36,732 nt of DNA from assembly GCA_945787105.1 (NCBI GenBank), contig CALZGZ010000209.1, positions 1 to 36,732 on the forward strand, in the 5' to 3' direction. Source of the DNA: an uncultured Gammaproteobacteria bacterium. Its GTDB lineage: Bacteria > Pseudomonadota > Gammaproteobacteria > Arenicellales > JAANXG01. Position 1 is the first letter of the stretch. Each line of letters opens with the position of its first letter. A program made the position numbers and the translations under genes. Shown piece by piece: positions 16,956-24,024 of this stretch. The notes under the pieces were generated by a model. That model worked only from the letters and a program-made list of their open reading frames with translations. It was not told the origin of the DNA and made no database searches.

Positions 16956-17594
16956 ATGCAGACATCAATGAAACAAAATCTAACGTTCGCGAACATTGTG
17001 TGCCTAATCGTGCTAGCACTAACAGCGTGTAGCACCGACACCAAGCTGGTTAAAGCCTGGTCGGACGACGCCTACACTCGCGGCCCGTTACGGAGTATGT
17101 TGATTATTGGCGTATCCGATCAGCCGAGCAAGAGACGAATATTGGAAAACTCATTCACGAGGGCGTTTATACAGAACAAAGTCGATGCACTTTCCAGCTT
17201 GGCAATCATGCCCGCAGAAACAAAGATCACTAAGCAAACCGTTGAATCAGCGATAAGTGATCGGAACATCGACGCAGTTTTAGTGACCCACTTGGTACGT
17301 GTGGAAGATAAAACATTCTATAGTGGTCCACATCCTTCCACCTATCGGTCCGAACGTGAGTTTCGCCAGAATCTATGGCAGCACTACGACAGCGTATATG
17401 ACTACGCTCATGATCCCAGCTTGTACAAGAAAAAACAGTCCGTCATTTTGGAAACCAACCTCTACGATGCAAAGACAGCAAAACCTATTTGGTCAATTCA
17501 GTCGGAAACCGTAGATCCACGATCCATCGATGAAATCGTACAATCACTAGGCCAATTGATTGTCGAGAGCCTTAAACAGCAAAAACTTATCTGA
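16956..17594 (+). CDS. Putative lipoprotein, DUF4136-like
   Basis: A 212-residue exported lipoprotein with hydrophobic residues 11-24 and the lipobox 'LTAC' (Cys25). The mature part begins 'TKLVKAWSDDAY' and continues 'LRSMLIIGVSDQPSKRRILENSFTRAF'. This pattern belongs to a widespread family of about 200-residue envelope lipoproteins that also have 'DAVLVTHLVRVE'. Function is unknown; by analogy it sits in the inner leaflet of the outer membrane. An alternative start, Met5, fits the signal peptide equally well, and neither has a clear ribosome binding site. Confidence 0.8.
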   Translation: MQTSMKQNLTFANIVCLIVLALTACSTDTKLVKAWSDDAYTRGPLRSMLIIGVSDQPSKRRILENSFTRAFIQNKVDALSSLAIMPAETKITKQTVESAISDRNIDAVLVTHLVRVEDKTFYSGPHPSTYRSEREFRQNLWQHYDSVYDYAHDPSLYKKKQSVILETNLYDAKTAKPIWSIQSETVDPRSIDEIVQSLGQLIVESLKQQKLI

Positions 17595-17675
17595 CCGCCG
17601 GAGACAGTATGCTTGGTTCTGTAAACCTCTCCGGCTGACAACGCATGCGTCACGTTGTTTAATGTCAATAATCTA

Positions 17676-17702
17676 GCGGTGAAATAAGTATATTGTCCCC
17701 GA
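17676..17702. repeat. 27-bp direct repeat, copy 1 (GAAATAAGTATAxTGTCCCC core)
   Basis: This 27-bp block starting GCGGTGAAATAAGTATA and ending TGTCCCCGA is repeated at 18016-18042 with one mismatch. An inverted, diverged copy lies at 17942-17963. The copies frame about 340 bp directly before the NYN gene. GGGGACAGTATACTTATT-type words are common around REP-associated transposases in gammaproteobacteria (recalled pattern, not searched). Confidence 0.75.
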
Positions 17703-17709
17703 ATCAAAC

Positions 17710-17738
17710 AAAGAAAAGGCCGCCAAAAATGGCGGCCT
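17710..17738 (-). terminator. Rho-independent terminator, leftward
   Basis: AGGCCGCCA (17717-17725) pairs perfectly with TGGCGGCCT (17730-17738). On the minus strand it is followed by TTTTCTTTG. It may also act on the plus strand as a weak stop for the lipoprotein transcript ending at 17594, but there it lacks a T run. Confidence 0.65.
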
Positions 17739-17805
17739 CAAGTCAAATGCACCCCCCGTAACATCCCTGAGTTGAGGATGTTAACAAGACACACGAGGAA
17801 TATTC

Positions 17806-17821
17806 TGTAACTATAGTCACA
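17806..17821. promoter_or_regulatory. CRP-like palindrome TGTAA-N6-TCACA
   Basis: TGTAACTATAGTCACA differs at one base from TGTGA-N6-TCACA. It occupies the same module position as the site at 4853-4868. On the minus strand a possible -35 (TTGATA) lies upstream near 17855, but the -10 is weak. Confidence 0.4.
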
Positions 17822-17941
17822 GTCTAAGAAATTCTTTACATAGCGAAATGGCCTGATTATCAACGTGATTCTCTCAAGGGGCCATAAACCATCGTGAATC
17901 ACAACGATAATCCGTCGCGCATCCCGTATTGGGAAAACCGC

Positions 17942-17963
17942 GGACAGTATAGTTATTCCTTTC
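17942..17963. repeat. Inverted, diverged copy of the 27-bp repeat
   Basis: GGACAGTATAGTTATTCCTT with its following bases is the approximate reverse complement of the core at 18021-18038. Together with that copy it forms a long imperfect inverted repeat with about 55 bp between the arms. Confidence 0.6.
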
Positions 17964-18015
17964 AGCCCCTCGCGTCGAAAACGCAGGCTGCACTTTCCTT
18001 AATATAAATAATTTT

Positions 18016-18042
18016 GCGGTGAAATAAGTATACTGTCCCCGA
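18016..18042. repeat. 27-bp direct repeat, copy 2
   Basis: One base differs from 17676-17702. It ends 19 bp before the start codon of the NYN gene, so it overlaps that gene's promoter or leader. Confidence 0.75.
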
Positions 18043-18061
18043 TCTACGGGCTAGCTACAAC

Positions 18062-18544
18062 ATGGAAAAAGTCTCAGTGTTTGTAGATGTGCAGAATATC
18101 TACTACACCACAAAGCAGTTCTACAATTGTCATTTTGACTATAACGCTTTCTGGGCCGAGGTAACGTCAAATCGGCAAGTCGTGAGGGCAATTTCTTATG
18201 CTATTGATAGAGGGGATGAAAAACAGCAGCAATTTCAAAACATACTGAGGGGAATTGGGTTTGAAGTAAAACTCAAGCCGTTTATTAAGCGACGTGATGG
18301 TTCTTCAAAGGGTGATTGGGATGTTGGTATTGCCCTTGACGTGCTGGAATATGCAAAGATATCAGATGTGGTTGTCTTGGCATCTGGAGACGGTGATTTT
18401 GACTTACTGATACAAAAAATTAGAAATAGCTTTGATTGTGTTGTTGAAGTATATGGTGTCGCGCAACTTACAGCAGTCTCGTTGATTAAGTCGGCGTCGA
18501 AGTTCGTACCCATAGAAGAAAACTTACTCCTAAGAAATCGGTAA
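18062..18544 (+). CDS. NYN-domain (LabA/DUF88-like) putative ribonuclease
   Basis: A 160-residue single-domain protein of the PIN-like NYN fold. Conserved acidic residues are visible in 'VSVFVDVQNIYY' (Asp9), 'KGDWDVGIALDVL' (Asp85, Asp87, Asp93) and 'LASGDGDFDLLI' (Asp110, Asp112), the set expected to bind the catalytic metal. The closing 'SLIKSASKFVPIEE' is typical of the family. These proteins are thought to be RNases; the substrate is unknown. The gene is visibly richer in A+T than its neighbours and is preceded by REP-like repeats, suggesting acquisition by transfer. Confidence 0.9.
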   Translation: MEKVSVFVDVQNIYYTTKQFYNCHFDYNAFWAEVTSNRQVVRAISYAIDRGDEKQQQFQNILRGIGFEVKLKPFIKRRDGSSKGDWDVGIALDVLEYAKISDVVVLASGDGDFDLLIQKIRNSFDCVVEVYGVAQLTAVSLIKSASKFVPIEENLLLRNR

Positions 18545-18612
18545 CCAAATAGACGAATCCAGATCTGCTGATGCGGACGCATTGCCTTCGGTAATCTCCC
18601 AACCACGATGCG

Positions 18613-19398
18613 TTGCCGATCCTGGGGAACTTCGATGCGAATGGGGTATACCGTGCGGCGGGCGTTTGCATCTCGGTACGCGTAACCAGTACGCTAAGGC
18701 GCGATGATCTTGAGTCCTTTTCCGTCCTATCTGTGGGCCCTGCGTTGACTGGTATTGTGGTTAACACGCGAAATGACACACGGCGGCTGCGCCATGCGGC
18801 GATTATAGCTGCGTGCTGCGCCGGGCTCATCTGGCTGATCTGGCTGATTGACCTGGCCTTCGATCTCCAGCTACAGCAGTTCGGCGTCTTTCCCCGCGAA
18901 CCGGATGGTCTGGTTGGGATAGTGGTGGGCCCACTCATACATAGTTCGTTTGAGCATGTATTTAGTAATACCTTGCCCATATTGATTCTGGGCAGCGCGT
19001 TTCTGTACGCGTACCCCAAATCGGTGCGGATTGCGATTCCCGCTATTTACGTGGGTTCCGGTGTAGGAGTTTGGTTATTCGCTCGCAGCAGTTATCACAT
19101 CGGTGCCAGTGGGCTTAGTTACGGTATGATGTTTTTTCTGTTCATGATTGGCATCCTGAGACGTGATCGGCTGTCAATCGCAATTTCACTCACGGTATTT
19201 TTTCTGTACGGCAGCATGATCTGGGGCATATTTCCAACCAAGGCTAGCGTTTCTTTTGAGTCCCACTTTTTTGGCGCCGTTATCGGTGCGGGATGTGCCA
19301 TCCTGCTCCGCAGGCACGATCCTGCGCTCCCGGAGAAACGGTACGACTGGGAAGACGAGCCAAAGGATAGTGAAGATTCCGTTATTGAGGATCCGTGA
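18613..19398 (+). CDS. Rhomboid-family intramembrane serine protease
   Basis: The ORF encodes 261 residues, but its first about 47 show no rhomboid similarity, and the first codon is TTG. GTG at 18757 (giving 'VVNTRNDTRRLRHAA') is a plausible real start, about 213 residues. Six or so membrane helices follow. Catalytic landmarks are 'HSSFEHVFSN' (His110, His115, Asn119), 'GASGLSYG' (nucleophile Ser166) and 'SHFFGAVIGAG' (His218), numbered from 18613. The C-terminal tail is charged and cytoplasmic. It would cleave membrane proteins within the bilayer. Rhombosortases process GlyGly-CTERM proteins, but no such substrate is visible here. Confidence 0.88.
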   Translation: MPILGNFDANGVYRAAGVCISVRVTSTLRRDDLESFSVLSVGPALTGIVVNTRNDTRRLRHAAIIAACCAGLIWLIWLIDLAFDLQLQQFGVFPREPDGLVGIVVGPLIHSSFEHVFSNTLPILILGSAFLYAYPKSVRIAIPAIYVGSGVGVWLFARSSYHIGASGLSYGMMFFLFMIGILRRDRLSIAISLTVFFLYGSMIWGIFPTKASVSFESHFFGAVIGAGCAILLRRHDPALPEKRYDWEDEPKDSEDSVIEDP

Positions 19399-19511
19399 CG
19401 CTCGGCGGAGAATGCTAAGAGGCAGGTGGAGCGTTTTTTTGATTGAGCCATATGTTGAGGGTATCAAGAGATTGATTTCTGATTGCATGGCGGGAAATGC
19501 CAAGCATGGCG

Positions 19512-19614
19512 AGGCATCTCACCGTGTGAGGCGCTAGCGGCAATTTTGATAAGGTGAGATCCTTCCCTGCAACTGCTTGCAGCACAAGCGGACTTAACGT
19601 CTCAGGATGACAGG
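19512..19614. repeat. Dispersed GAATCTCACC / GGATGACAG repeat, copy A (diverged)
   Basis: It starts GAGGCATCTCACCGTGT, continues with GGTGAGATCC, and ends with GCGGACTTAACGTCTCAGGATGACAG. The outer parts are approximate inverted complements. It shares blocks with 4628-4649, 19631-19667 and 36480-36573, and lies after the rhomboid gene. Confidence 0.6.
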
Positions 19615-19630
19615 TGAAACAGCCACCTAT

Positions 19631-19667
19631 GTCATTCCGAACGAAGTGAGGAATCTCACCGTGTTGG
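19631..19667. repeat. Dispersed repeat, copy B (half element)
   Basis: GTCATTCCGAACGAAGTGAG followed by GAATCTCACCGTGTTGG matches the left half of the element at 36480-36573. No right half follows. It lies just in front of the tiny membrane-protein gene. Confidence 0.65.
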
Positions 19668-19708
19668 TCGTACCGATTCCGTAGAAGTTATACCGAGGCA
19701 TAGAAAGA

Positions 19709-19855
19709 ATGACGTGGTTATTGATCCTGGTGATTGCGGCGGTACTCGTTGGTATCCTTTGGAGTCTAGCGAGCCGTATTGGCCGCGGATACAATGTGCG
19801 GTCACCAGGTGAGACTAACAAGGGAGTGGAAAAACCCGAAGCCCGAAAGCGTTGA
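19709..19855 (+). CDS. Tiny single-pass membrane protein (48 residues)
   Basis: ATG at 19709 is preceded by GAGG at 19695-19698. The 48-residue product begins 'MTWLLILVIAAVLVGILWSL', one uninterrupted membrane helix. It continues with a basic segment containing 'RIGRGY' and a charged tail ending 'KPEARKR'. N-in/C-out or the reverse cannot be decided, although the positive C-terminal side favours cytoplasmic placement. I recognise no family. The hydrophobic run followed by a stop in a good context makes it likely to be real, though small. Confidence 0.5.
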   Translation: MTWLLILVIAAVLVGILWSLASRIGRGYNVRSPGETNKGVEKPEARKR

Positions 19856-20270
19856 TTTAGACTAACTGCCTATTTAGAAAATATCGTCAATCCAGTGTAT
19901 CGCCTCACTCAATCCGGTGAGGCTGCCCGCTACAGAACTGTACTAAGATAACTGCGGCTTTATCCTAGAAATACGCAAACGACAACGAGCCACGATCCAT
20001 GCTGGTAGCGGGAACGAAACCGCCCACGCCGGAGACCGTGCACGATCTTGGCAATGAGCGGTTTATTGTGCATCGGCGTGTTGATTGAAAACATTGCTGA
20101 TTGTGGCTCCATCACACTGGGTCCACGGGATTGCTTGCCGCGCCGTTACTGATCGCCCGGCCCACGGGGCGCTCTCGCCGGCCGCGATCTCCCCCCACCG
20201 AACCGTGCGAATGGGCTATATTTCCTAGGATACAGCGTATTCACGTCCTGCGTGCCCGAGTGAGCGTCCG
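19856..20270. other. Gap of 415 bp, nothing recognised
   Basis: I see no open frame of protein-like character and no clear hairpin. It should contain the promoter for the phosphoesterase gene that follows. Confidence 0.45.
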
Positions 20271-21047
20271 GTGATGGAGAACGGTTGTGATAATGGCGTT
20301 GTGGGCGTGACGAAACATTTACAGCAGCGGAGGCGGCAGCGACAAGACATGCTTTCTAAAGCAACGTTACAACCTGACCGCATTCGTGCGGTGGTGGTGA
20401 GTGACCTGCATATCGGTCTCCCCTTTTTCAGGAAACAGGCCTTCATTCGCCTAATCGAGTCTCTGGACGACGAGATCGTGCTCATCTTGAATGGTGACAT
20501 TATTGATAACCCCCATCAGCCACTCGAACCTGGAGATGAGGCGGTGCTCGATTTGCTGCGCGGGGAATCCTTCCGGCGTAGGATAATCTGGATTTACGGC
20601 AACCACGATGAAGACTTCCGTATGGCTGATTCAGGCCGAATTGAGTTTGTGCGACATCTGGAATTGGGCTCTCGATTGATGATCGTTCACGGCGATGACT
20701 TCGACTTGGTGATGCCCAACAACTTGTGGTTTATCCGGCTGTTCAAGTTTTGTCATCAAATTCGCCTACGACTCGGCGCGGCGCCCGTTCACGTCGCGGA
20801 ATTAGCCAAGCGATGGACGCCGTTCCTATATCGGGTGCTCACGGAACAGGTGAAAAAGAACGCCATTACCTGTGCGGTGAAGGGCGGTTTTGCAGCGATC
20901 GCTTGTGGACACACACACCATGCGGAGGACGTTGTCTGTGACGGTGTGCGCTACCTCAACACCGGCTCGTGGACCGAAGAACCGCTCCACTACGTCTCCG
21001 TCAGCGCCAACGAGATTCGCTTGATCGCTCATCAATACGTCCCATAA
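20271..21047 (+). CDS. Calcineurin-like (LpxH-type) metallophosphoesterase
   Basis: A 258-residue two-metal phosphoesterase. Motifs in order are 'VVSDLHIG' (Asp45, His47), 'LNGDIID' (Asp76), 'YGNHDEDF' (Asn111, His112), 'VHGDDFD' (His140) and 'CGHTHHAE' (His214, His216). The layout resembles UDP-2,3-diacylglucosamine pyrophosphatase relatives, but essential LpxH normally lies elsewhere, and the first 35 residues are unusual, so substrate is uncertain. Start codons GTG 20271 and ATG 20274 are adjacent; ATG at residue 27 is another option, which would remove the basic N-terminal stretch. Confidence 0.9.
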   Translation: MMENGCDNGVVGVTKHLQQRRRQRQDMLSKATLQPDRIRAVVVSDLHIGLPFFRKQAFIRLIESLDDEIVLILNGDIIDNPHQPLEPGDEAVLDLLRGESFRRRIIWIYGNHDEDFRMADSGRIEFVRHLELGSRLMIVHGDDFDLVMPNNLWFIRLFKFCHQIRLRLGAAPVHVAELAKRWTPFLYRVLTEQVKKNAITCAVKGGFAAIACGHTHHAEDVVCDGVRYLNTGSWTEEPLHYVSVSANEIRLIAHQYVP

Positions 21048-21445
21048 GCTATCTCTTGCTTACCCCTGAACGATCGGCCCGCGGCCCGTGCTCACCCGCA
21101 TAGTGCACCGAGGCGCCCCGTCCCTATGGTTGCCAAGCAGCGCGGAGAATCGAATGTCTTCAGTTCACAGAAAAGACGCTGTGGGTCTCGCCAACGCGGG
21201 CCATGAATCGGGGCGGGGCGATCCCGGCCTGGCTCGGTGTCGAACGCCTGCGCCTAGTCGCAGGGCAAGTCCCTTCTCCATCATTCGGGATCCTTGGTGC
21301 ACTGTGCGGGCTAATCTGTGACCCTAGGGTCGATGATGTTCGTCATGCCAAGTTATCCGCGCAGCCGAAATCAAGCGATGACGGATTTCCCTTGCTTGGG
21401 ATGCCGTGCCAAAATTCTGCTGCACAATAACAAGGAGGAGCAATG
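21048..21445. other. Gap of about 400 bp before the lytic cassette
   Basis: No gene is evident. The last bases hold a strong ribosome binding site, GGAGGAG at 21434-21440, for the next gene. A promoter could not be assigned by eye. Confidence 0.45.
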
Positions 21446-23290
21446 ATGGCCACCGCTAACCCCCCCAAGCTGGGGCGTTTTGCCCTGTCTGCCTTCGAGG
21501 ATGTCCCGGATTTCCGTGACTGGACTTACGCGCCCTCTCTGGCTCAGCTCAAACGGTCCATCGCAAAGCCCCGGTCACTCAAGATCCTGGATCAGGGAGA
21601 GGAGGGATCCTGCTCCGGGTTTGGCCTGGCCGCGGTGGTCAATTTACTTGCGCAGCGGCGCGGCAACCGGTTCGCGGTCAGCCCGCGCATGCTGTATGAA
21701 ATGGCCAAGAAGTACGATGAGTGGCGGGGTGAAAAGTATGAAGGCTCCAGTTGCCGCGGTGCCATCAAGGGTTGGTATAACATGGGGGTGTGCCGCGAAC
21801 GGCATTGGAAATACGAAGACGGTAATCCGGGAACGCTGACTGTCCCCGCGGCCAAGGATGCGCGCAACAATACCCTGGGCGCTTACTATCGGCTCGGCAT
21901 TCGAATCTCGGACTATCATGCCGCGCTCAACGAAGTCGGCGCGATCTATTGTTCCGCCACGGTGCATTCGGGGTGGGACGAGGTCGACACAAACACCGAC
22001 GTGATCAAGTTCGAGTCGGACGATTTGGGCGGGCATGCGTTTGCCATTGTCGGCTATAACAAAGATGGCTTTTGGATTCAAAACTCTTGGGGTCGGCGTT
22101 GGGGCGACAACGGCGTTGCACTTTGGACCTACGAAGACTGGCAGACGAACATCATGGATGCCTGGGTTTTGAGACTGGCGTTGCCGACCCCCCAGATCTG
22201 GCACCTGCCGGTGTCGGGTATCTCCGAGGCCGGTCGTGGCAAGGCTGAATTTTTCGAACAAAGTCCCCCGCGCGCCAGTATCGCCGGACACTTCGTGCAT
22301 TTGGATGACGGTCGTCTTCATGACCATGGGCGTTACTGGAGCAACCTCGACGACGTGCACGCTACTGCGGACCTGGTCGCTGATAGTAGTGATTACGACC
22401 ACCTGTTGTTCTACGCCCACGGCGGTCTGAACAGTCCCCATGATGCAGCGCGCCGCATCGCGGCGATGAAAGAGACGTTCAAGGATAACCGGGTGTATCC
22501 GTATCACTTCATGTACGACACCGGTGTCATGGAGGAAATCAAGGACGTGCTATTGGGCAAGGAAGAAGCCGTTGAAGAGCGCGCGGCAGGGATCACCGAC
22601 TGGACCGACCGGTTGATCGAAGGGGCCACGCGGGTGCCTGGCCGGGCGTTGTGGCGGGAGATGAAACACGGTGCTTCAATGCCATTCGTGGGTAGTAACG
22701 ATGGGGCCCAGGTGCTCGTGGCGTTCCTGGATGCGTTGTGGCGCGCTGGGAATACCGGCATGAAGATCCATGTAGCCGCGCACAGTACGGGCGCGATCTT
22801 GATCGCATACCTGTTGGATGCCCTCGAGCGCGTGGCCCCGACACAACGGGTTGCCAGCTGCTCGTTGCTGGCGCCTGCCTCCTCGGTGGCTTTGTTCAAC
22901 AGCCATTACTATCCCTTGTTGCTGGCGGATCAGACGGACACCGGCATTGACGATATGATGGTGTATAGCCTCAATGATGGTTTGGAGCGGGACGACAACG
23001 TTATCCAGATCTATCGCAAGTCACTGTTGTATCTGGTTTCGCGGGCGTTCGAAGAGGTTCGTGAGACGCCGTTGTTGGGCATGCAAATCTACAGCAGGGA
23101 TATCGAGCAACAAGGCATTCCGCGTCTGGGATTCACGTACAGCGCCGGGCAGAACGCCGGCGATGCGGCGACCGAGAGCGAGGCCCACACCGGCTTTGAT
23201 AACGATCCAATCACAATGAATCATGTGTTAACGCGAGTTATCGGCAAAACGCCGGATCCGAAGTTCACCGAAGACTCGCTGGACTACTAG
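21446..23290 (+). CDS. Papain-like (C1) cysteine protease fused to an alpha/beta hydrolase
   Basis: A bifunctional-looking protein of about 614 residues. With GGAGGAG at 21434-21440, ATG 21446 has better spacing than ATG 21443. Numbering from 21443: residues about 20-245 are a C1 peptidase with 'DQGEEGSCSGFG' (Gln51, Cys57), 'GGHAFAIVGY' (His198) and 'QNSWGRRWGDNG' (Asn214), a full papain set. Residues about 280-600 look like an alpha/beta hydrolase: 'LLFYAHGG' (326-328) suggests an oxyanion hole, and 'HVAAHSTGAILIAYLL' carries a nucleophile elbow (Ser448). There is no signal peptide or propeptide, so it is made cytoplasmic or secreted by a non-Sec route. It lies 12 bp before a muramidase gene. 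Confidence 0.85.
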   Translation: MATANPPKLGRFALSAFEDVPDFRDWTYAPSLAQLKRSIAKPRSLKILDQGEEGSCSGFGLAAVVNLLAQRRGNRFAVSPRMLYEMAKKYDEWRGEKYEGSSCRGAIKGWYNMGVCRERHWKYEDGNPGTLTVPAAKDARNNTLGAYYRLGIRISDYHAALNEVGAIYCSATVHSGWDEVDTNTDVIKFESDDLGGHAFAIVGYNKDGFWIQNSWGRRWGDNGVALWTYEDWQTNIMDAWVLRLALPTPQIWHLPVSGISEAGRGKAEFFEQSPPRASIAGHFVHLDDGRLHDHGRYWSNLDDVHATADLVADSSDYDHLLFYAHGGLNSPHDAARRIAAMKETFKDNRVYPYHFMYDTGVMEEIKDVLLGKEEAVEERAAGITDWTDRLIEGATRVPGRALWREMKHGASMPFVGSNDGAQVLVAFLDALWRAGNTGMKIHVAAHSTGAILIAYLLDALERVAPTQRVASCSLLAPASSVALFNSHYYPLLLADQTDTGIDDMMVYSLNDGLERDDNVIQIYRKSLLYLVSRAFEEVRETPLLGMQIYSRDIEQQGIPRLGFTYSAGQNAGDAATESEAHTGFDNDPITMNHVLTRVIGKTPDPKFTEDSLDY

Positions 23291-23302
23291 AGAGAGGACG
23301 CC

Positions 23303-23872
23303 ATGGCTGATTTTGAAAAAGCTTATACCGTCATCGCCGCCCATGAAGGGGGTTATGTGAATGATGTGAACGATCGTGGCGGAGAGACCTACAAGGGGAT
23401 CTCACGCCGGTTTCATCCGGATTGGATCGGATGGAGGCGTATTGACGCGGCCAAGCGGGGGAGCGGTTTTCCCAACAACCTGAGTAGTGACGTCGATGTG
23501 GATAACGCGGTGAAGCGCTTCTACAAGAAGCAATACTGGGACAAGTTTTCTGGTGACACGCTGCGCGACCAACAGGTTGCGACAGAGTTGTTTGACGTCG
23601 GTGTCAATATGGGTGTGCGGCGCGCGGTGCGCTTTTTGCAGGACAGCCTGAATCTGCTCAATCGCAACGAACAGGCTTACGCGGACATCAGCGCGGACGG
23701 TGTTTTCGGTCCGGTTACCGCAGGTGTTCTGCGGACCTATCTTCGGCAGGAACGCCATCCCCGATACTTGTTGAGGCTGATGAATATCCTCCAGGGCGAC
23801 CTGTATGTGGCAGCGATGCGCGCACACCCGCCACAGGAAAAGTTCGCCCGCGGTTGGCTGAGCCGTACCTAG
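23303..23872 (+). CDS. GH108 N-acetylmuramidase (endolysin-like)
   Basis: A 189-residue peptidoglycan hydrolase. 'HEGGYVNDVNDRGGETYKGI' at residues 14-33 is the hallmark of glycoside hydrolase family 108, with Glu15 the expected catalytic acid. The C-terminal part ('DGVFGPVTAGVLR') matches the peptidoglycan-binding domain that follows it in this family. No signal peptide is present. GAGAGGA sits just upstream, and the 12-bp gap implies co-transcription with the protease/hydrolase. Relatives occur in phages and as secretion-system cargo. No holin, spanin, capsid or tail gene is nearby, so a prophage remnant is only one option. Confidence 0.92.
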   Translation: MADFEKAYTVIAAHEGGYVNDVNDRGGETYKGISRRFHPDWIGWRRIDAAKRGSGFPNNLSSDVDVDNAVKRFYKKQYWDKFSGDTLRDQQVATELFDVGVNMGVRRAVRFLQDSLNLLNRNEQAYADISADGVFGPVTAGVLRTYLRQERHPRYLLRLMNILQGDLYVAAMRAHPPQEKFARGWLSRT

Positions 23873-24024
23873 CCCGGCTGTTGCACCGAGACGACGCAAC
23901 AAGGGTAAACATTTTGTTTGGCATAAGGGATTCAATTAATACCCGGTGTGGCGCTTTGCGTTCGAGCACGTACTATCCGGCGCTGGCCCGATCTCGAACG
24001 CCTGGCCGCGCGACTTTGACGTTA

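Larger units (their letters stand above)
17710..17821 (-). other. Copy 2 of the conserved ~110-bp module
   Basis: It has the same minus-strand order as copy 1: GTGAC-TATA-GTTAC hairpin (17807-17820), which retains pairing through a G-U wobble; CAGGGATGTTA (complement of 17759-17769); TTGACTTGA; and a GC stem followed by T-rich DNA (17710-17738). Spacings equal those of copy 1 with no insertion or deletion. The matching reading frame runs from GTG at 17820 to TGA at 17743 (25 residues) and shares the VTxVTE, LLxS and QGCY positions. Here the peptide is less hydrophobic, so a signal-peptide reading is weaker than in copy 1. Confidence 0.55.

Noticed and set aside
21644-22507. Long antisense frame (287 codons) inside the protease/hydrolase gene
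   Set aside because: It lies entirely antisense to a gene with full catalytic motifs, and its product has no recognisable domains.
21446-23872. Prophage remnant
   Set aside because: Only the muramidase is phage-like; no integrase, attachment site, capsid, tail or holin gene was found on either side.
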